From: an uncultured bacterium
GTDB taxonomy: Bacteria > Pseudomonadota > Gammaproteobacteria > Burkholderiales > Burkholderiaceae_E
Reading direction: 5' to 3'
NCBI GenBank assembly: GCA_903934795.1
Contig: CAIZPE010000090.1
Location: forward strand, 1-34,743
Length of the DNA: 34,743 nucleotides
The notes beneath the pieces are model-generated. The model did no database searches and was not told where the DNA came from. It saw only the letters and a program-made list of their open reading frames with translations. The position numbers and the translations under genes were made by a program. This document shows positions 17,688 through 26,040 of the stretch, in pieces (within the stretch, counting starts at the first letter, position 1; every line of letters starts with the position of its first letter).

Positions 17688-18470
17688 TCAGAGTTGCGAG
17701 AGCTTGGCGAGCATCTGGTCGGAGGTCTGGATCGCCTTGGAGTTGATCTCGTAGGCGCGCTGGGTCTGGATCATGGCCACCAGCTCCTCCACCACATTCA
17801 CGTTCGAGGTCTCGACAAAGCCCTGCTTGAGCGAGCCGGTGCCGTTGGTGCCGGCGGCGCCCAGCGTCGCGGTGCCCGAGGCGGTGGTCTCGAAGAACAG
17901 GTTCTGGCCGCGCGGGTCCAGGCCGGCCGGGTTCACGAAGCTCGCGAGCTGGATCTGGCCGGCCGTGGTGGCGGCGGTCTGGCCTGCCACGGTGTAGGTC
18001 ACCGTGCCGTCGGCGCCGATGGTCACCGACTGGGCCGTGGCCGGGATGGTGATCGGGGGGGCGATCGGGTTGCCGTTGGAAGTGACGATCTGGCCCTGCG
18101 CATCGACGCGGAACTGCCCGTCACGGGTGTAGCCCACCGTGCCGTCTGGCATCTGGATCGGGAAGAAGCCGTTGCCGTTGATGGCCACATCGAGCTTGTT
18201 CTCGGTCTGCTGCAGCGCGCCCTGGGTGAAGACCCGCGCGGTGGCCGAGGTGCGCACGCCCACACCGAGCTGCAGGCCGGTGGGCAGCTGGGTCTGCTGG
18301 GTGCTCTGGGCGCCGGCCTGACGCATGTTCTGGTAGAGCAGGTCCTCGAAGACGGCGTGCGAGCGCTTGTACCCCACCGTGCCCACATTCGCGAGGTTGT
18401 GGGTGATGGTGTCGAGCTGCATCTGCTGCGCGTCCATCCCGGTCTTGGCGATGAAGAGTGACCTGATCAT
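17688..18470 (-). CDS. flgG: Flagellar distal rod protein FlgG
   Basis: A 260-residue axial protein of the distal rod. It begins [16 protein letters not shown], followed by [29 protein letters not shown], the classic FlgG N-terminus. It ends with [29 protein letters not shown], also diagnostic. An in-frame extension to 18551 is rejected: the ATG at 18470 matches the family start and has GGAG in front. Length equals the E. coli protein (260). Confidence 0.97.
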   Translation of the reverse strand: MIRSLFIAKTGMDAQQMQLDTITHNLANVGTVGYKRSHAVFEDLLYQNMRQAGAQSTQQTQLPTGLQLGVGVRTSATARVFTQGALQQTENKLDVAINGNGFFPIQMPDGTVGYTRDGQFRVDAQGQIVTSNGNPIAPPITIPATAQSVTIGADGTVTYTVAGQTAATTAGQIQLASFVNPAGLDPRGQNLFFETTASGTATLGAAGTNGTGSLKQGFVETSNVNVVEELVAMIQTQRAYEINSKAIQTSDQMLAKLSQL

Positions 18471-18498
18471 GCGAATCTCCCTGCGGCGCGAGCGCCGA

Positions 18499-19236
18499 TC
18501 AACCCTTGAGCGAGAGCAGCTGCGCCGCCCGCTGTTCGTTCTGCTCGACATTCGAGAGCAGCTTCATCTGGATCTCGAACTGCCGAGCCAGCGCGATCAT
18601 TCCGACCATCGATTCCACGACATTGACATTGCTGCCCTCGAGCGCACCGCCGACCACCCGCACGGTGGCGTCATCGGCAGCCGGGTCGCCATTGGCCACG
18701 CGGATCAGTCCGTCGGCGCCCTTGGCGAGGCTCTCGGCCGGCGGATTGACCAGCTTGAGCTTGCCCACCTGCAGGGGCGGCTGGTTGCCCTGGCGGGCGG
18801 TGATGGTGCCGTCGGCACCGATCACCACCTCGGCGTTGGCAGGCAGGGTGATCGGGCCGCCATCGCCGAGCACCGGCAGGCCACCCGAGGTCTGCAGCGA
18901 GCCGTCTGCGCCCATCTGGAAGGCGCCGTTGCGGGTGAGCGCCTCGCCGCCATCGGGGGTCTGGATCACGAACCAGCCGCTGCCGCGGATCGCCGCGTCG
19001 AGCGGTCGGGCGGTGGTGTTCACCGGCCCCTGGTCGCGGCTGAAGCCCGAACTGGCCTCCAGGTTGAACACCCGGGTGCTGGCCGTGCCGGCACCCTGCA
19101 CCGGCACCGCGCGAAAGCTCATCAGGTCGGCGCGAAAGCCGGTGGTGGCCGCGTTGGCGAGGTTGTTGGTGACCGCCTCCTGGCGCTGCGCCAGCGCCTT
19201 GGCCCCCGACATCGCCGTGTAGATCATGCGGTCCAT
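18499..19236 (-). CDS. flgF: Flagellar proximal rod protein FlgF
   Basis: A 245-residue rod protein beginning [20 protein letters not shown] with the [16 protein letters not shown] motif and ending in [23 protein letters not shown], all typical of FlgF. GGGAGG lies before the ATG. It builds the proximal rod together with FlgB and FlgC. It follows flgE by 38 bp. Confidence 0.96.
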   Translation of the reverse strand: MDRMIYTAMSGAKALAQRQEAVTNNLANAATTGFRADLMSFRAVPVQGAGTASTRVFNLEASSGFSRDQGPVNTTARPLDAAIRGSGWFVIQTPDGGEALTRNGAFQMGADGSLQTSGGLPVLGDGGPITLPANAEVVIGADGTITARQGNQPPLQVGKLKLVNPPAESLAKGADGLIRVANGDPAADDATVRVVGGALEGSNVNVVESMVGMIALARQFEIQMKLLSNVEQNEQRAAQLLSLKG

Positions 19237-19274
19237 CGTCGCCTCCCTGGTCTATGCCTGCGTCGCCGGATCGA

Positions 19275-20498
19275 TCAGCGCAGGTTGACGATGGTCTGCA
19301 GCAGCTGATCCTGCGCCCGGATGGTCTGGGCGTTGGCCTGATAGACCCGCTGGGCGGTGATCATGTTCACCAGCTCGCCGGTCAGCTCCACATTCGACTG
19401 CTCGAGCGCACCCGACTGCAGCATCCCGAGGCTGCCGGTGCCCGGCGCCTGGGGCTGGTTCGGCGGGCCCGACACTGCGGTCTCGACCCACTGGTTGCCA
19501 CCCACCGGCTGCAGGCCTTGCGGATTGCGGAAATTGGTCAGCACCAGCCGCGCCTGGATCTCCGAGCGACCGTTGCTGTAGCGGGCGAGCAGGTCCCCGT
19601 CGGGCGCGATCCGGAAACCGGACAGCTCGCCCACCGAGTAGCCGTTCTGATCGAGCGCGGTGACCACATAGGGCGAGCCGAACTGCGTGATCGCGGTCAG
19701 GTCGGTTTCCACGACCTGGTTGCCGCCCTCGTTGGCCGGGAAGGGCACGGTGAGGTTCAGCGTTGCGGGCACCGGCGAGGGCCGGCCATCGGTGCCGAAG
19801 GTGAGCGTGGTGAGCGGATTGGTGGCAAAGGGCGTGCCATCCAGCGAGGCATAGACATCCCAGCTGTTGTCGGCGGTCTTGCGGTAGTAGGTGGCCAGGG
19901 TGTGGGTCTGGCCTTGCGGGGCATAGACCTTCATCGAGGCCATGTTCGTGTAGCTGCCGGCATCGGTCGGGTCGAAGGCCGTGGCCGCGGGGATGGGGGT
20001 GGTGCGGGCATCGAGGTTCATGCCGACGCTAAGCTCCGAAGTCGGCTTGGGCTGCAGGTTGCCCATCGACAGCCGGACATCGGTGTTGATCTGCCCCATC
20101 ACCCCGGTGGTCGGATCGACCACATTGCCCTGCACCCGGCCGCCCTGCGTGCTCACGATGTAGCCGTCGGCATCGACCTTGAACTGGCCGTTGCGGGTGT
20201 AGCTGAGCGACCCGTTGGTGGAGAGCTGGAAGAAGCCCGCTCCGTCGATCGCGACATCCAGCGGGTTGTTGGTGGTGGCGATGTCGCCCTGGGTGAACTG
20301 CTGCGCCACGCTCGACACCGTCACACCGATGCCGATCTGGTTGCTGCCGCTGCCGCCGAGCGAGTTGGCGAAGGCGTCGCTGAACTCGGCCCGGGCGACC
20401 TTGGCGCCCACCGTGCCGTTGTTGGCCACGTTGTTGCCGATGACATCGAGGTTGCGCGCGGCGGCGTTCAGACCGCTCAGACCCTGCTGGAAGCTCAT
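19275..20498 (-). CDS. flgE: Flagellar hook protein FlgE
   Basis: A 407-residue hook subunit. It starts MSFQQGLSGLNAAARNLDVIGNNVAN and ends with NVELTGELVNMITAQRVYQANAQTIRAQDQLLQTIVNLR, the standard hook D0 halves. The usual TVGFK motif reads TVGAKVARAEFSD, a small departure. The ATG at 20498 is chosen; the reading frame stays open 29 codons further upstream, but that stretch lies in the gap after flgD and has no family similarity. The length of about 400 matches Salmonella FlgE. Confidence 0.97.
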   Translation of the reverse strand: MSFQQGLSGLNAAARNLDVIGNNVANNGTVGAKVARAEFSDAFANSLGGSGSNQIGIGVTVSSVAQQFTQGDIATTNNPLDVAIDGAGFFQLSTNGSLSYTRNGQFKVDADGYIVSTQGGRVQGNVVDPTTGVMGQINTDVRLSMGNLQPKPTSELSVGMNLDARTTPIPAATAFDPTDAGSYTNMASMKVYAPQGQTHTLATYYRKTADNSWDVYASLDGTPFATNPLTTLTFGTDGRPSPVPATLNLTVPFPANEGGNQVVETDLTAITQFGSPYVVTALDQNGYSVGELSGFRIAPDGDLLARYSNGRSEIQARLVLTNFRNPQGLQPVGGNQWVETAVSGPPNQPQAPGTGSLGMLQSGALEQSNVELTGELVNMITAQRVYQANAQTIRAQDQLLQTIVNLR

Positions 20499-20544
20499 GC
20501 CCTTGCTCCTGGTGTTTCGTGGGGAGTTGAAAGAAGAACCGGAA

Positions 20545-21267
20545 TCAGAAGATCGCCTTGATCGCACCGGGCGACACACCCGCACGGCCGGCGAGATCGA
20601 GCCGCACCGCGGCGCCGTCCTGCGACACGCCGATCACGCGGGTGTTGCTGAGCGCGGTGGCCGCAACCGGATTGCTGCCATCGGTGGCGCTCACCCGAAG
20701 TCGGTACTGGCCGGCCGGGGCGGTGCCGCCGCCATCGACGCTGCCGTTCCAGTCGAAGGTGGTCACACCGGCGGCCGGCGACTGGAAGCTGCGGCTGTAG
20801 ACCACCTTGCCGGCGCTGTCGAGCACCTCGGCCACCGCGCCACGCGCTGCGCCGGCCAGCTCGAAGCCCAGCCGGGAACCGACGGCGCCGGCATCACGAC
20901 TGAACTCCTCGCCCGCGGCCAGCACCTGGCGGCCAAGCATGCCCACCGAGTCGGTCGCCGAGGCGCTGGCGCCGCGCTCGACCAGCTTGTTCATCGAGGC
21001 ATTCAGGGATTCGATGCCGCGAACCGTGTTGATCTGCGCGAGCTGCGAAGTCACCTGCGCGTTGTCCATCGGGTTGAGCGGATCCTGATTGCGCATCTGG
21101 GCGACCAGCAGCTTCAGGAATCGGTCTTCGGTGCCGGCAGCGCTGGCATCGGCGGTACCGGAGGCCGGGTCGGCCGAACCGCCGTTGACGGCGGCAAGCA
21201 GGCGGGCACGGTTGGCGGCGCTCTGGTCGGTGCCGAGGGTGCTGCTGGTGGCGGAAAGTGCAGTCAT
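20545..21267 (-). CDS. flgD: Flagellar hook-cap (assembly) protein FlgD
   Basis: A 240-residue hook scaffolding protein. The N-terminal part has FLKLLVAQMRNQDPLNPMDN, the FlgD signature, and the C-terminal part the FlgD Ig-like/Tudor domains (TTFDWNGSVDGGGTAPAGQYRLRV). The frame is open far upstream across flgC and flgB, but the protein begins at the ATG at 21267 with GGAAG ahead of it. It is 14 bp after flgC. Confidence 0.96.
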   Translation of the reverse strand: MTALSATSSTLGTDQSAANRARLLAAVNGGSADPASGTADASAAGTEDRFLKLLVAQMRNQDPLNPMDNAQVTSQLAQINTVRGIESLNASMNKLVERGASASATDSVGMLGRQVLAAGEEFSRDAGAVGSRLGFELAGAARGAVAEVLDSAGKVVYSRSFQSPAAGVTTFDWNGSVDGGGTAPAGQYRLRVSATDGSNPVAATALSNTRVIGVSQDGAAVRLDLAGRAGVSPGAIKAIF

Positions 21268-21281
21268 GGTGGCTTCCGGTG

Positions 21282-21689
21282 TCACTGGCCGAGCTGCAGG
21301 GTCTTGATCAGCAGCTGCTGGGTGGTATTCAGGACCTCGACGTTGTTCTGGTACGAACGCGAGGCGGCGATCATGTTGACCATCTCCTCCACCGCATTGA
21401 CATTGCTCGCGGTGACATAACCCTGAGGGTCGGCCAGGGGATGGGTCGGATCGTAGGAGCGCTTGCCGGGCGAGTTGTCCTCGACGATCCCGCTCACCCG
21501 CACGCCACCCACGCCGCCGGCACGCTCGGGCTGGCGGGCCTCGAACATCACCTGGCGCGCCTTGTAGGCCTGGCCGTCGGGGCCGGCCACGCTGTCGGCG
21601 TTGGCCAGGTTGGACGCCACCACATTCAGGCGCTGGCTCTGGGCCGCGATCGCGGTCGAGCTGATGTTGAAGATCTTCGAGAGCGACAT
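21282..21689 (-). CDS. flgC: Flagellar proximal rod protein FlgC
   Basis: A 135-residue rod protein: MSLSKIFNISSTAIAAQSQRLN, then NLANADSV, and the C-terminal VNAVEEMVNMIAASRSYQNNVEVLNTTQQL, the conserved rod-protein end. Length and order (between flgB and flgD) match the family. Confidence 0.97.
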   Translation of the reverse strand: MSLSKIFNISSTAIAAQSQRLNVVASNLANADSVAGPDGQAYKARQVMFEARQPERAGGVGGVRVSGIVEDNSPGKRSYDPTHPLADPQGYVTASNVNAVEEMVNMIAASRSYQNNVEVLNTTQQLLIKTLQLGQ

Positions 21690-21718
21690 GACGGACTCCT
21701 GCGCGGATCAGGCCGGGC

Positions 21719-22126
21719 TCATTCGCCGCGGATGGCCGAGAGCATCGTGCGCACCCCGCCGTTGATGAAGCGCAGCGTGGCCTCGTAGCGAACCGAGTTG
21801 TCGGCGAAGTTGGCGCGCTCACGATCGAGTTCCACCGTGTTGCCATCCATCGAGGCCTGTTCAGGCAGGCGGTACTGAAGGGCGAGGTCTCGCGCCTCGG
21901 CGGCGCCGCCGGCGGCCTGCCGCCCGCTCGCATCGAGTCCGACGCCAGGGCGCCGGGCAGGCCCCGCGGTGGCAGCCGACAGGGCCTGGGCGAAATCGAA
22001 GTCACGCGCCTTGTAGCCCGGGGTCTCGGCGTTGGCGATGTTGCCCGCCAGCACCTTCTGGCGCTCGGCGCGCAGCGACAGGGCCTGCCCCTGGAACTGG
22101 ATGGAACTGACGAATCGATCGAGCAT
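21719..22126 (-). CDS. flgB: Flagellar proximal rod protein FlgB
   Basis: A 135-residue rod protein, first gene of the operon. It starts MLDRFVSSIQFQGQALSLRAERQ, with LAGNIANAETPGYKARDFDF as the conserved rod motif and a C-terminal NSVRYEATLRFINGGVRTM. The ATG at 22126 fits the family and has AGAAGG before it; the longer frame to 22201 would run into the promoter. FlgB is thought to sit at the base of the rod next to FliE and the MS ring. Confidence 0.96.
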   Translation of the reverse strand: MLDRFVSSIQFQGQALSLRAERQKVLAGNIANAETPGYKARDFDFAQALSAATAGPARRPGVGLDASGRQAAGGAAEARDLALQYRLPEQASMDGNTVELDRERANFADNSVRYEATLRFINGGVRTMLSAIRGE

Positions 22127-22171
22127 GGTGCCTTCTCCGCTGGCCTGTCCACGAACTCCGGGACCCGCCGA

Positions 22172-22231
22172 TCTTCGGCCAGGCCCCGAAAACTTAAGCA
22201 CCGATAAGCCGGCCCGCAGCCCCCTTTTTCG
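22172..22231 (-). promoter_or_regulatory. flgB promoter region with FlhDC-box-like inverted repeat
   Basis: In the 166-bp divergent flgA/flgB gap, the minus strand shows CGAAAAAG (22231-22224) and GCTTAT (22209-22204) as imperfect inverted halves. A closely similar element lies before flhB, and both share CGAAWAAGGG...GGCTG between the halves. This fits the inverted, AT-rich half-sites of enterobacterial FlhDC targets and the flgA/flgB position known from E. coli. Closer to flgB is TTAAGTTT (22197-22190), then ten bases, then GCCGAAGA (22179-22172), a sigma-28-like promoter with a spacer one base short. Both readings are inferred. Confidence 0.5.
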
Positions 22232-22292
22232 GGGCCACCGTGTGGCGCCCCCGGGTCACAGTGGCGGGCATCGCCGTCCATCCGGAGCGCTC

Positions 22293-23126
22293 ATGCGCCA
22301 TGCCACCTCATCGCCACCCCCGCCCCATCAGGCTTACGGTCGCGCTCGCGCCGCTGCGCTGGCGGTCTGGCTGTTCGGTCTGTGCGCTGCGCTCCTCGGC
22401 GCGGGTCATGCCGGCGCACAGGTCGCCCCGAAACCCTCGCTGGCGGCGATGGCCCCTCAGACAGAGCCCGCGGCCGCGCCGAACCAGGCCCAGCCGGGGA
22501 CCCTCGCCGATCCCATCGACGAAGCCGTGCGCATCCTCGCCGAGCGCGAACTGAATGCCGCCCGGGTGAGCCGGACTCGCATCGAGGTCAAGGTCGGGCA
22601 GTTCGACACCCGGGTCCAGCTCGCCCCCTGCGCCCGGGCTGAACCCTTCGTGCCCCCCGGCAGCCGTCTCTGGGGCCGGACCCAGGTGGGCGTGCGCTGC
22701 GTGTCGGGCGCCAGCTGGATGATCCGGCTGCCGGTGTCGGTCAGCGTCTTCGCCCCGGTCGCGATCGCCCATGCCTCGATGCCCGCCGGCGCCCCGATCG
22801 GCCCGGCCGATGTGCGCATGGAGGAGTACGACCTCACCCGCGAGCCCGCACCGCTGGTCGCCGACGCCGCCACGCTGATCGGCAAGCAACTGACGCGGAC
22901 CCTTGCTGCGGGGCAGGCTGTGCGGATCGACGCCTTGCGCACGCCCCCCAGCGTGAACGCCGGCGACCCGGTTCAGATCGTGATCAACGGCCAGGGCTTC
23001 TCCCTGACCAGCGAGGGTGTCGCGCTCACGCCCGGCTCCGAGGGCCAGCCGCTGAGAGCCCGGACCGAGTCGGGGCGAGTGGTGGTCGGAATCCTCCGGG
23101 ATCGCACCGTGGAACTGAGGCTCTGA
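22293..23126 (+). CDS. flgA: Flagellar P-ring assembly chaperone FlgA
   Basis: A 277-residue periplasmic chaperone for FlgI. It has a long signal peptide (AAALAVWLFGLCAALLGAGHAGA), a Pro/Ala-rich stretch and then the FlgA core: LAPCARAEPFVPPGSRLWGRTQVGVRC, with the conserved Cys pair likely in a disulfide, and a C-terminal SAF domain (NAGDPVQIVINGQGFSLTSEGVAL). The ATG at 22293 has GGAG six bases upstream; the frame extends upstream into the flgB gene but without support. It is divergent from flgB and followed by flgM and flgN. Confidence 0.94.
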   Translation: MRHATSSPPPPHQAYGRARAAALAVWLFGLCAALLGAGHAGAQVAPKPSLAAMAPQTEPAAAPNQAQPGTLADPIDEAVRILAERELNAARVSRTRIEVKVGQFDTRVQLAPCARAEPFVPPGSRLWGRTQVGVRCVSGASWMIRLPVSVSVFAPVAIAHASMPAGAPIGPADVRMEEYDLTREPAPLVADAATLIGKQLTRTLAAGQAVRIDALRTPPSVNAGDPVQIVINGQGFSLTSEGVALTPGSEGQPLRARTESGRVVVGILRDRTVELRL

Positions 23127-23157
23127 CGCAACACCGAAAATCTCCCGCGCTTTGGGC

Positions 23158-23184
23158 TCAAGTTTCCGCGAGGGCGGACGATAA
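23158..23184 (+). promoter_or_regulatory. Sigma-28 (FliA) promoter of flgMN
   Basis: TCAAGTTT, 11 bases, then GACGATAA: one mismatch in each half to the sigma-28 consensus TAAAGTTT-N11-GCCGATAA, with exact spacing. The start of transcription would be near 23192, about 40 bases before flgM. Confidence 0.85.
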
Positions 23185-23231
23185 TCCCCTCAGGACCCCT
23201 CAAGCGCCCAATCTCAGGCCGGGAGGCAGAT

Positions 23232-23549
23232 ATGAAAATCAACGGCACCAACGATCCCAAACCCCTCGATCTGGTCAACAGAGCGACCAATGCCAGCCGG
23301 GCCCCCGCTTCGCCGCAGGGGAATGTGCCAGGCGTCACGCCCACCGATCAGGTCAGGCTGTCGGCCACCACCCAGAGCCTGGTGGGCACCGACAGCGCCG
23401 AACCCGTCGACTCCGCCAAGGTGGAAGAAGTCCGCTCGGCCATCCAGGAAGGCCGCTTCCATGTGAACGCGCAGGTGGTTGCCGACAAGATGATCTCCGC
23501 GGCTTCCGAACTGCTCGAGACCATCAGCGTCGGAGGCGCTGGCCGATGA
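23232..23549 (+). CDS. flgM: Anti-sigma-28 factor FlgM
   Basis: A 105-residue protein that binds FliA until the hook-basal body is complete and is then exported. The N-terminus MKINGTNDPKPLDLV is the export-type unstructured start. The C-terminal part VDSAKVEEVRSAIQEGRFHVNAQVVADKMI is the sigma-binding segment conserved in FlgM. GGGAGG stands before the ATG. Its own sigma-28 promoter gives the expected negative feedback. Its stop overlaps the flgN start (ATGA). Confidence 0.95.
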   Translation: MKINGTNDPKPLDLVNRATNASRAPASPQGNVPGVTPTDQVRLSATTQSLVGTDSAEPVDSAKVEEVRSAIQEGRFHVNAQVVADKMISAASELLETISVGGAGR

Positions 23550-23911
23550 GCCCGGGTCAGCCGCTGCGAACCGCTGGCAGCGCCCAGATGGCGCTCGATG
23601 CGGTCGCCAGCGCGCTTGACGCGCAGCAGACGGCCATCGCCCAGGGCGACGCCGCCGGCATTGAAGCCGCCAGCACGCGTCTGTCAACGGCGCTCGGCGC
23701 CCTGGCAGCGCTCGGTGCGCTGCGAGACCCCACTGCCAAGGCGCGGCTTGCCCGCCTGCGCCGCCACCTCTCGGCCAACGCCGAACTGCTCGCGCGTGCG
23801 CGCGGCATCAACCAACGGGGCGTGACCGCCCTGTTCGGGCCCTCGGCCACCTATGGTGCGGGCGGCAACGCCGCCGTCGACACGCCCAGCCGCTCGCTGC
23901 GCCTGGCCTGA
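23546..23911 (+). CDS. flgN: FlgN-like flagellar export chaperone
   Basis: A 121-residue, Ala-rich, mostly helical protein. Similarity to FlgN (PF05130) is weak at the residue level, but size, helical character and the position directly after flgM with an ATGA overlap match FlgN, the chaperone delivering FlgK and FlgL to the export gate. The C-terminus (about 25 residues, GPSATYGAGG...) looks unstructured, as in the family. It converges with the MCP-tip-like gene across 54 bp; a GGGCGC-CGC-GCGCCC hairpin there has no T tract. Confidence 0.8.
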   Translation: MSPGQPLRTAGSAQMALDAVASALDAQQTAIAQGDAAGIEAASTRLSTALGALAALGALRDPTAKARLARLRRHLSANAELLARARGINQRGVTALFGPSATYGAGGNAAVDTPSRSLRLA

Positions 23912-23965
23912 ACCGCTGCAAGCCCTTCCCGGCAGCCCGACCGGGCGCCGCGCGCCCGCCGCTGT

Positions 23966-24469
23966 TCAACGGATGCTGCGCAACTCGCTGGCACAGACCA
24001 GCATGCGATCGATGGCCTCCTGAAGGGCTTCGAGCGCCCGGATCGCCGCAGGCTCCTGCGTCGGGTCGGGCTTCCCCTCTTCCGGGTCGGTCGCGAGATG
24101 AGACTCGAATCGTCGCGAGGTATCGGCAATCTGCCGGCAACCCGCTTCAACCTGATGGGACAGGTCGGTGACCGCGCGGGCCATCAGGCCAAGACTGCCG
24201 CCCGCGGGTTCCTGACGCGCGGCCTCGACCGACAGGTTGAAAGCGAGCAGGCGGGTCTGGAGGGCGACCTCGGCCATGGCCTGAGCGGCATCGGCAATGC
24301 GGGTGAGGGCATCGAGCACTCCCGCTGTGCGATCGCCCTGGGCCGCCACGCGCGACATCGCCAGAGCCGCCAGACGCCGCGACAGCACGCCGGCATCGAA
24401 GATCTCGGCACCGAGGGCGGCGATCCGCACCGGTGACGGGGTTCGGTGCCCGGGAGAATCGGCCATCAT
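23966..24469 (-). CDS. Soluble protein resembling the MCP signalling tip
   Basis: A 167-residue cytosolic protein without signal peptide, membrane segment, HAMP or ligand domain. Residues about 60-110 match the hairpin tip of methyl-accepting chemotaxis proteins: VALQTRLLAFNLSVEAARQ corresponds to the usual IAxQTNLLALNAAIEAARAGE, followed by GGSLGLMARAVTDLSHQV for GRGFAVVAxEVRxLA. The remaining sequence is helical (FESHLATDPEEG loop, then EALQEAIDRMLVCASEL). It is the last gene of the flhBAFG-fliA run, 20 bp after fliA. It may bind CheA/CheW or act in flagellar control; the function is unknown. The first of two tandem ATGs is used; the Shine-Dalgarno sequence is weak. Confidence 0.7.
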   Translation of the reverse strand: MMADSPGHRTPSPVRIAALGAEIFDAGVLSRRLAALAMSRVAAQGDRTAGVLDALTRIADAAQAMAEVALQTRLLAFNLSVEAARQEPAGGSLGLMARAVTDLSHQVEAGCRQIADTSRRFESHLATDPEEGKPDPTQEPAAIRALEALQEAIDRMLVCASELRSIR

Positions 24470-24489
24470 GCCGGCGCGGCCAGCGGCAT

Positions 24490-25206
24490 TCAGGCCCAGG
24501 AGCGCAGCCGTGCACGCAATCGGGCAACCGCCTGGCTGTGCAGCTGCGAGACCCGCGACTCGGTCACCCCGAGCACCGCGCCGATCTCCTTCAGGTTCAT
24601 GTCCTGCTCGTAGTACATGCCCATGACCTGCTTCTCACGCTCGGGCAGCCCCTCGATACCGGCCACCAGCGCGGCCCGGAAGCGCTCATCGCGCAGGCGC
24701 GAGACCGGCTCGTCATCGTCGGCGGTCTGGTGGCGATCCAGGAAGCCCTCTTCGGAATCCTCGGAACCCATCTCGTCGAGATAGATCAGCTGTGATCCTC
24801 GGGCTTCGGTGAGCATCACATGGTAATCCGCAATAGAAAGCCCCATCTCGGCGGCGATCTCGAGGTCGGTGGGCGGGCGTTTGAGCCGCTGCTCGAGCCG
24901 CTGCACCGAGGACTCGATGGTGCGCTGATTGCGGCGGACCGAGCGGGGCATCCAGTCGGTGCCACGCAGCTCGTCGAGCATGGCTCCGCGCACGCGCTGC
25001 ATGGCGAAGGTCTCGAACTGGGCACCCTGGTTGGCCTGATAGCGCGACAAGGCATCGAACAGCCCGATCATGCCGGCCTGGACCAGGTCATCGAGCTCGA
25101 CATTGGCGGGCAGCCTGGCGATCAGCTGGGCCGCGATGCGGCGCACCAGCGGACCATACTGACCGATGGCCGCGTTGCGATCGAGAGTCCCGCGGGCGGT
25201 GTACAT
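24490..25206 (-). CDS. fliA: Flagellar sigma factor FliA (sigma-28)
   Basis: A 238-residue sigma factor for late flagellar genes. Region 2 is visible in LVRRIAAQLIARLPANVELDDLVQAGMIGLFDAL and FETFAMQRVRGAMLDELRGTDW, region 3 in RPPTDLEIAAEMG, and region 4 with its helix-turn-helix in MNLKEIGAVLGVTESRVSQLHSQAV. Length equals E. coli FliA (239). It follows flhG by 15 bp and has no separate sigma-28 promoter that could be recognised. Its targets in this window are the promoters of flgM, motA and fliC. Confidence 0.97.
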   Translation of the reverse strand: MYTARGTLDRNAAIGQYGPLVRRIAAQLIARLPANVELDDLVQAGMIGLFDALSRYQANQGAQFETFAMQRVRGAMLDELRGTDWMPRSVRRNQRTIESSVQRLEQRLKRPPTDLEIAAEMGLSIADYHVMLTEARGSQLIYLDEMGSEDSEEGFLDRHQTADDDEPVSRLRDERFRAALVAGIEGLPEREKQVMGMYYEQDMNLKEIGAVLGVTESRVSQLHSQAVARLRARLRSWA

Positions 25207-25221
25207 GCAGCCGGCTCCCGC

Positions 25222-26040
25222 TCAGTGAACCGCGCAGGCCGAGGGCGCAAACGCGGGGAGCAGCCACTCCCCGGCGGTGCTCGCGATGCCCTCGAAGGCT
25301 CGCGCGGCCGGCCCCTGGGCGGCCATGGCGAAGACGCTGGCACGCGAACGCGCGGCCAGATCGAGGCCGGGGTCGCCGGCGACCGCACCGCCGAACATCA
25401 CGGCGGCATCGAGATAGCGCGCCGAGACCGCCGCCAGACGCCGGTGGAGTTCCCGTGCCTCGCGCTCGGAGGCCACCCCGTCGAAGACCACCCGGAACCG
25501 GGTCAGCGAAAAGGTGCGGACCAGCGCCTTGAGCCAGGCATAGGTCAGGGCCAGATCGGCGTCGGCCGGGCCGCACAACAGGGCGGTCTCGGTGGTTCGG
25601 GAGGGCATGAGACTTCCGAGCAGGGCGGCGGGCGCGTGGAACACAGCCACATCATAGCTTTCCCGGAGCGAGGCCACCGCACTGAAGACCGCTTCGGCCG
25701 CCAGGGGATCGGCGCAAAGAGCCCCGAGGCCTCGCGATGCGGGCAGTACCGGCACACCTTCCGCGCTGCGGCACAGCACCTGGGCCACGCGACAGCGCCC
25801 CTCGATCAGGTCATCGAGCTCGAAGCGCGGTTCCAGGCCGACCAGCGCCGAGACCCCGGCCGGATGGGCATCGATGACCACCGGCCGCGAGCCCGTCCGT
25901 GCGAGCGCCGCGGTCAGATTCAGCGCGAAGACCGCGCTGCTGCCCGGGCGGGTGTCGGCCACGACCGGCAGCAGCCGCAGCCGGCGCGGGTTGAACAGCC
26001 GACGCAGGCCGCTGGCCTGATCGAGCGTGGACTCAAACAT
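25222..26040 (-). CDS. flhG: FlhG/FleN-like MinD-family protein with degenerate ATP site
   Basis: A 272-residue ParA/MinD-fold protein in the position of FlhG, the ATPase that with FlhF sets flagellar number. The fold pattern is kept: VVADTRPGSSAVFALNLTAALA, then VVIDAHP as the usual VLLLDAD strand. However, the deviant Walker A GKGGVGKT is replaced by DTRPGSSA (residues 29-36), with no lysine at either conserved position. The Asp of the A' motif is present (D57). ATP binding of the MinD type is therefore doubtful. It starts within flhF (ATGTTTGA, 8-bp overlap), implying coupled translation. The name is given by position and fold. Confidence 0.75.
   Translation of the reverse strand: MFESTLDQASGLRRLFNPRRLRLLPVVADTRPGSSAVFALNLTAALARTGSRPVVIDAHPAGVSALVGLEPRFELDDLIEGRCRVAQVLCRSAEGVPVLPASRGLGALCADPLAAEAVFSAVASLRESYDVAVFHAPAALLGSLMPSRTTETALLCGPADADLALTYAWLKALVRTFSLTRFRVVFDGVASEREARELHRRLAAVSARYLDAAVMFGGAVAGDPGLDLAARSRASVFAMAAQGPAARAFEGIASTAGEWLLPAFAPSACAVH

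Noticed and set aside
15768-18461. 897-codon plus-strand open frame opposite flgI-flgG
   Set aside because: Spans several real genes and their ribosome sites in antisense; no protein family features.
22201-22207. CCGATAA as a plus-strand sigma-28 -10 for flgA
   Set aside because: No TAAA-like element lies 15 bases upstream; the bases are better explained as one half of the FlhDC-box-like repeat.
20545-22281. Apparent 578-residue FlgD fusion reading through flgC and flgB
   Set aside because: Only the last 240 codons match FlgD; the rest is out-of-frame flgC/flgB sequence, and FlgB and FlgC are complete in their own frames.
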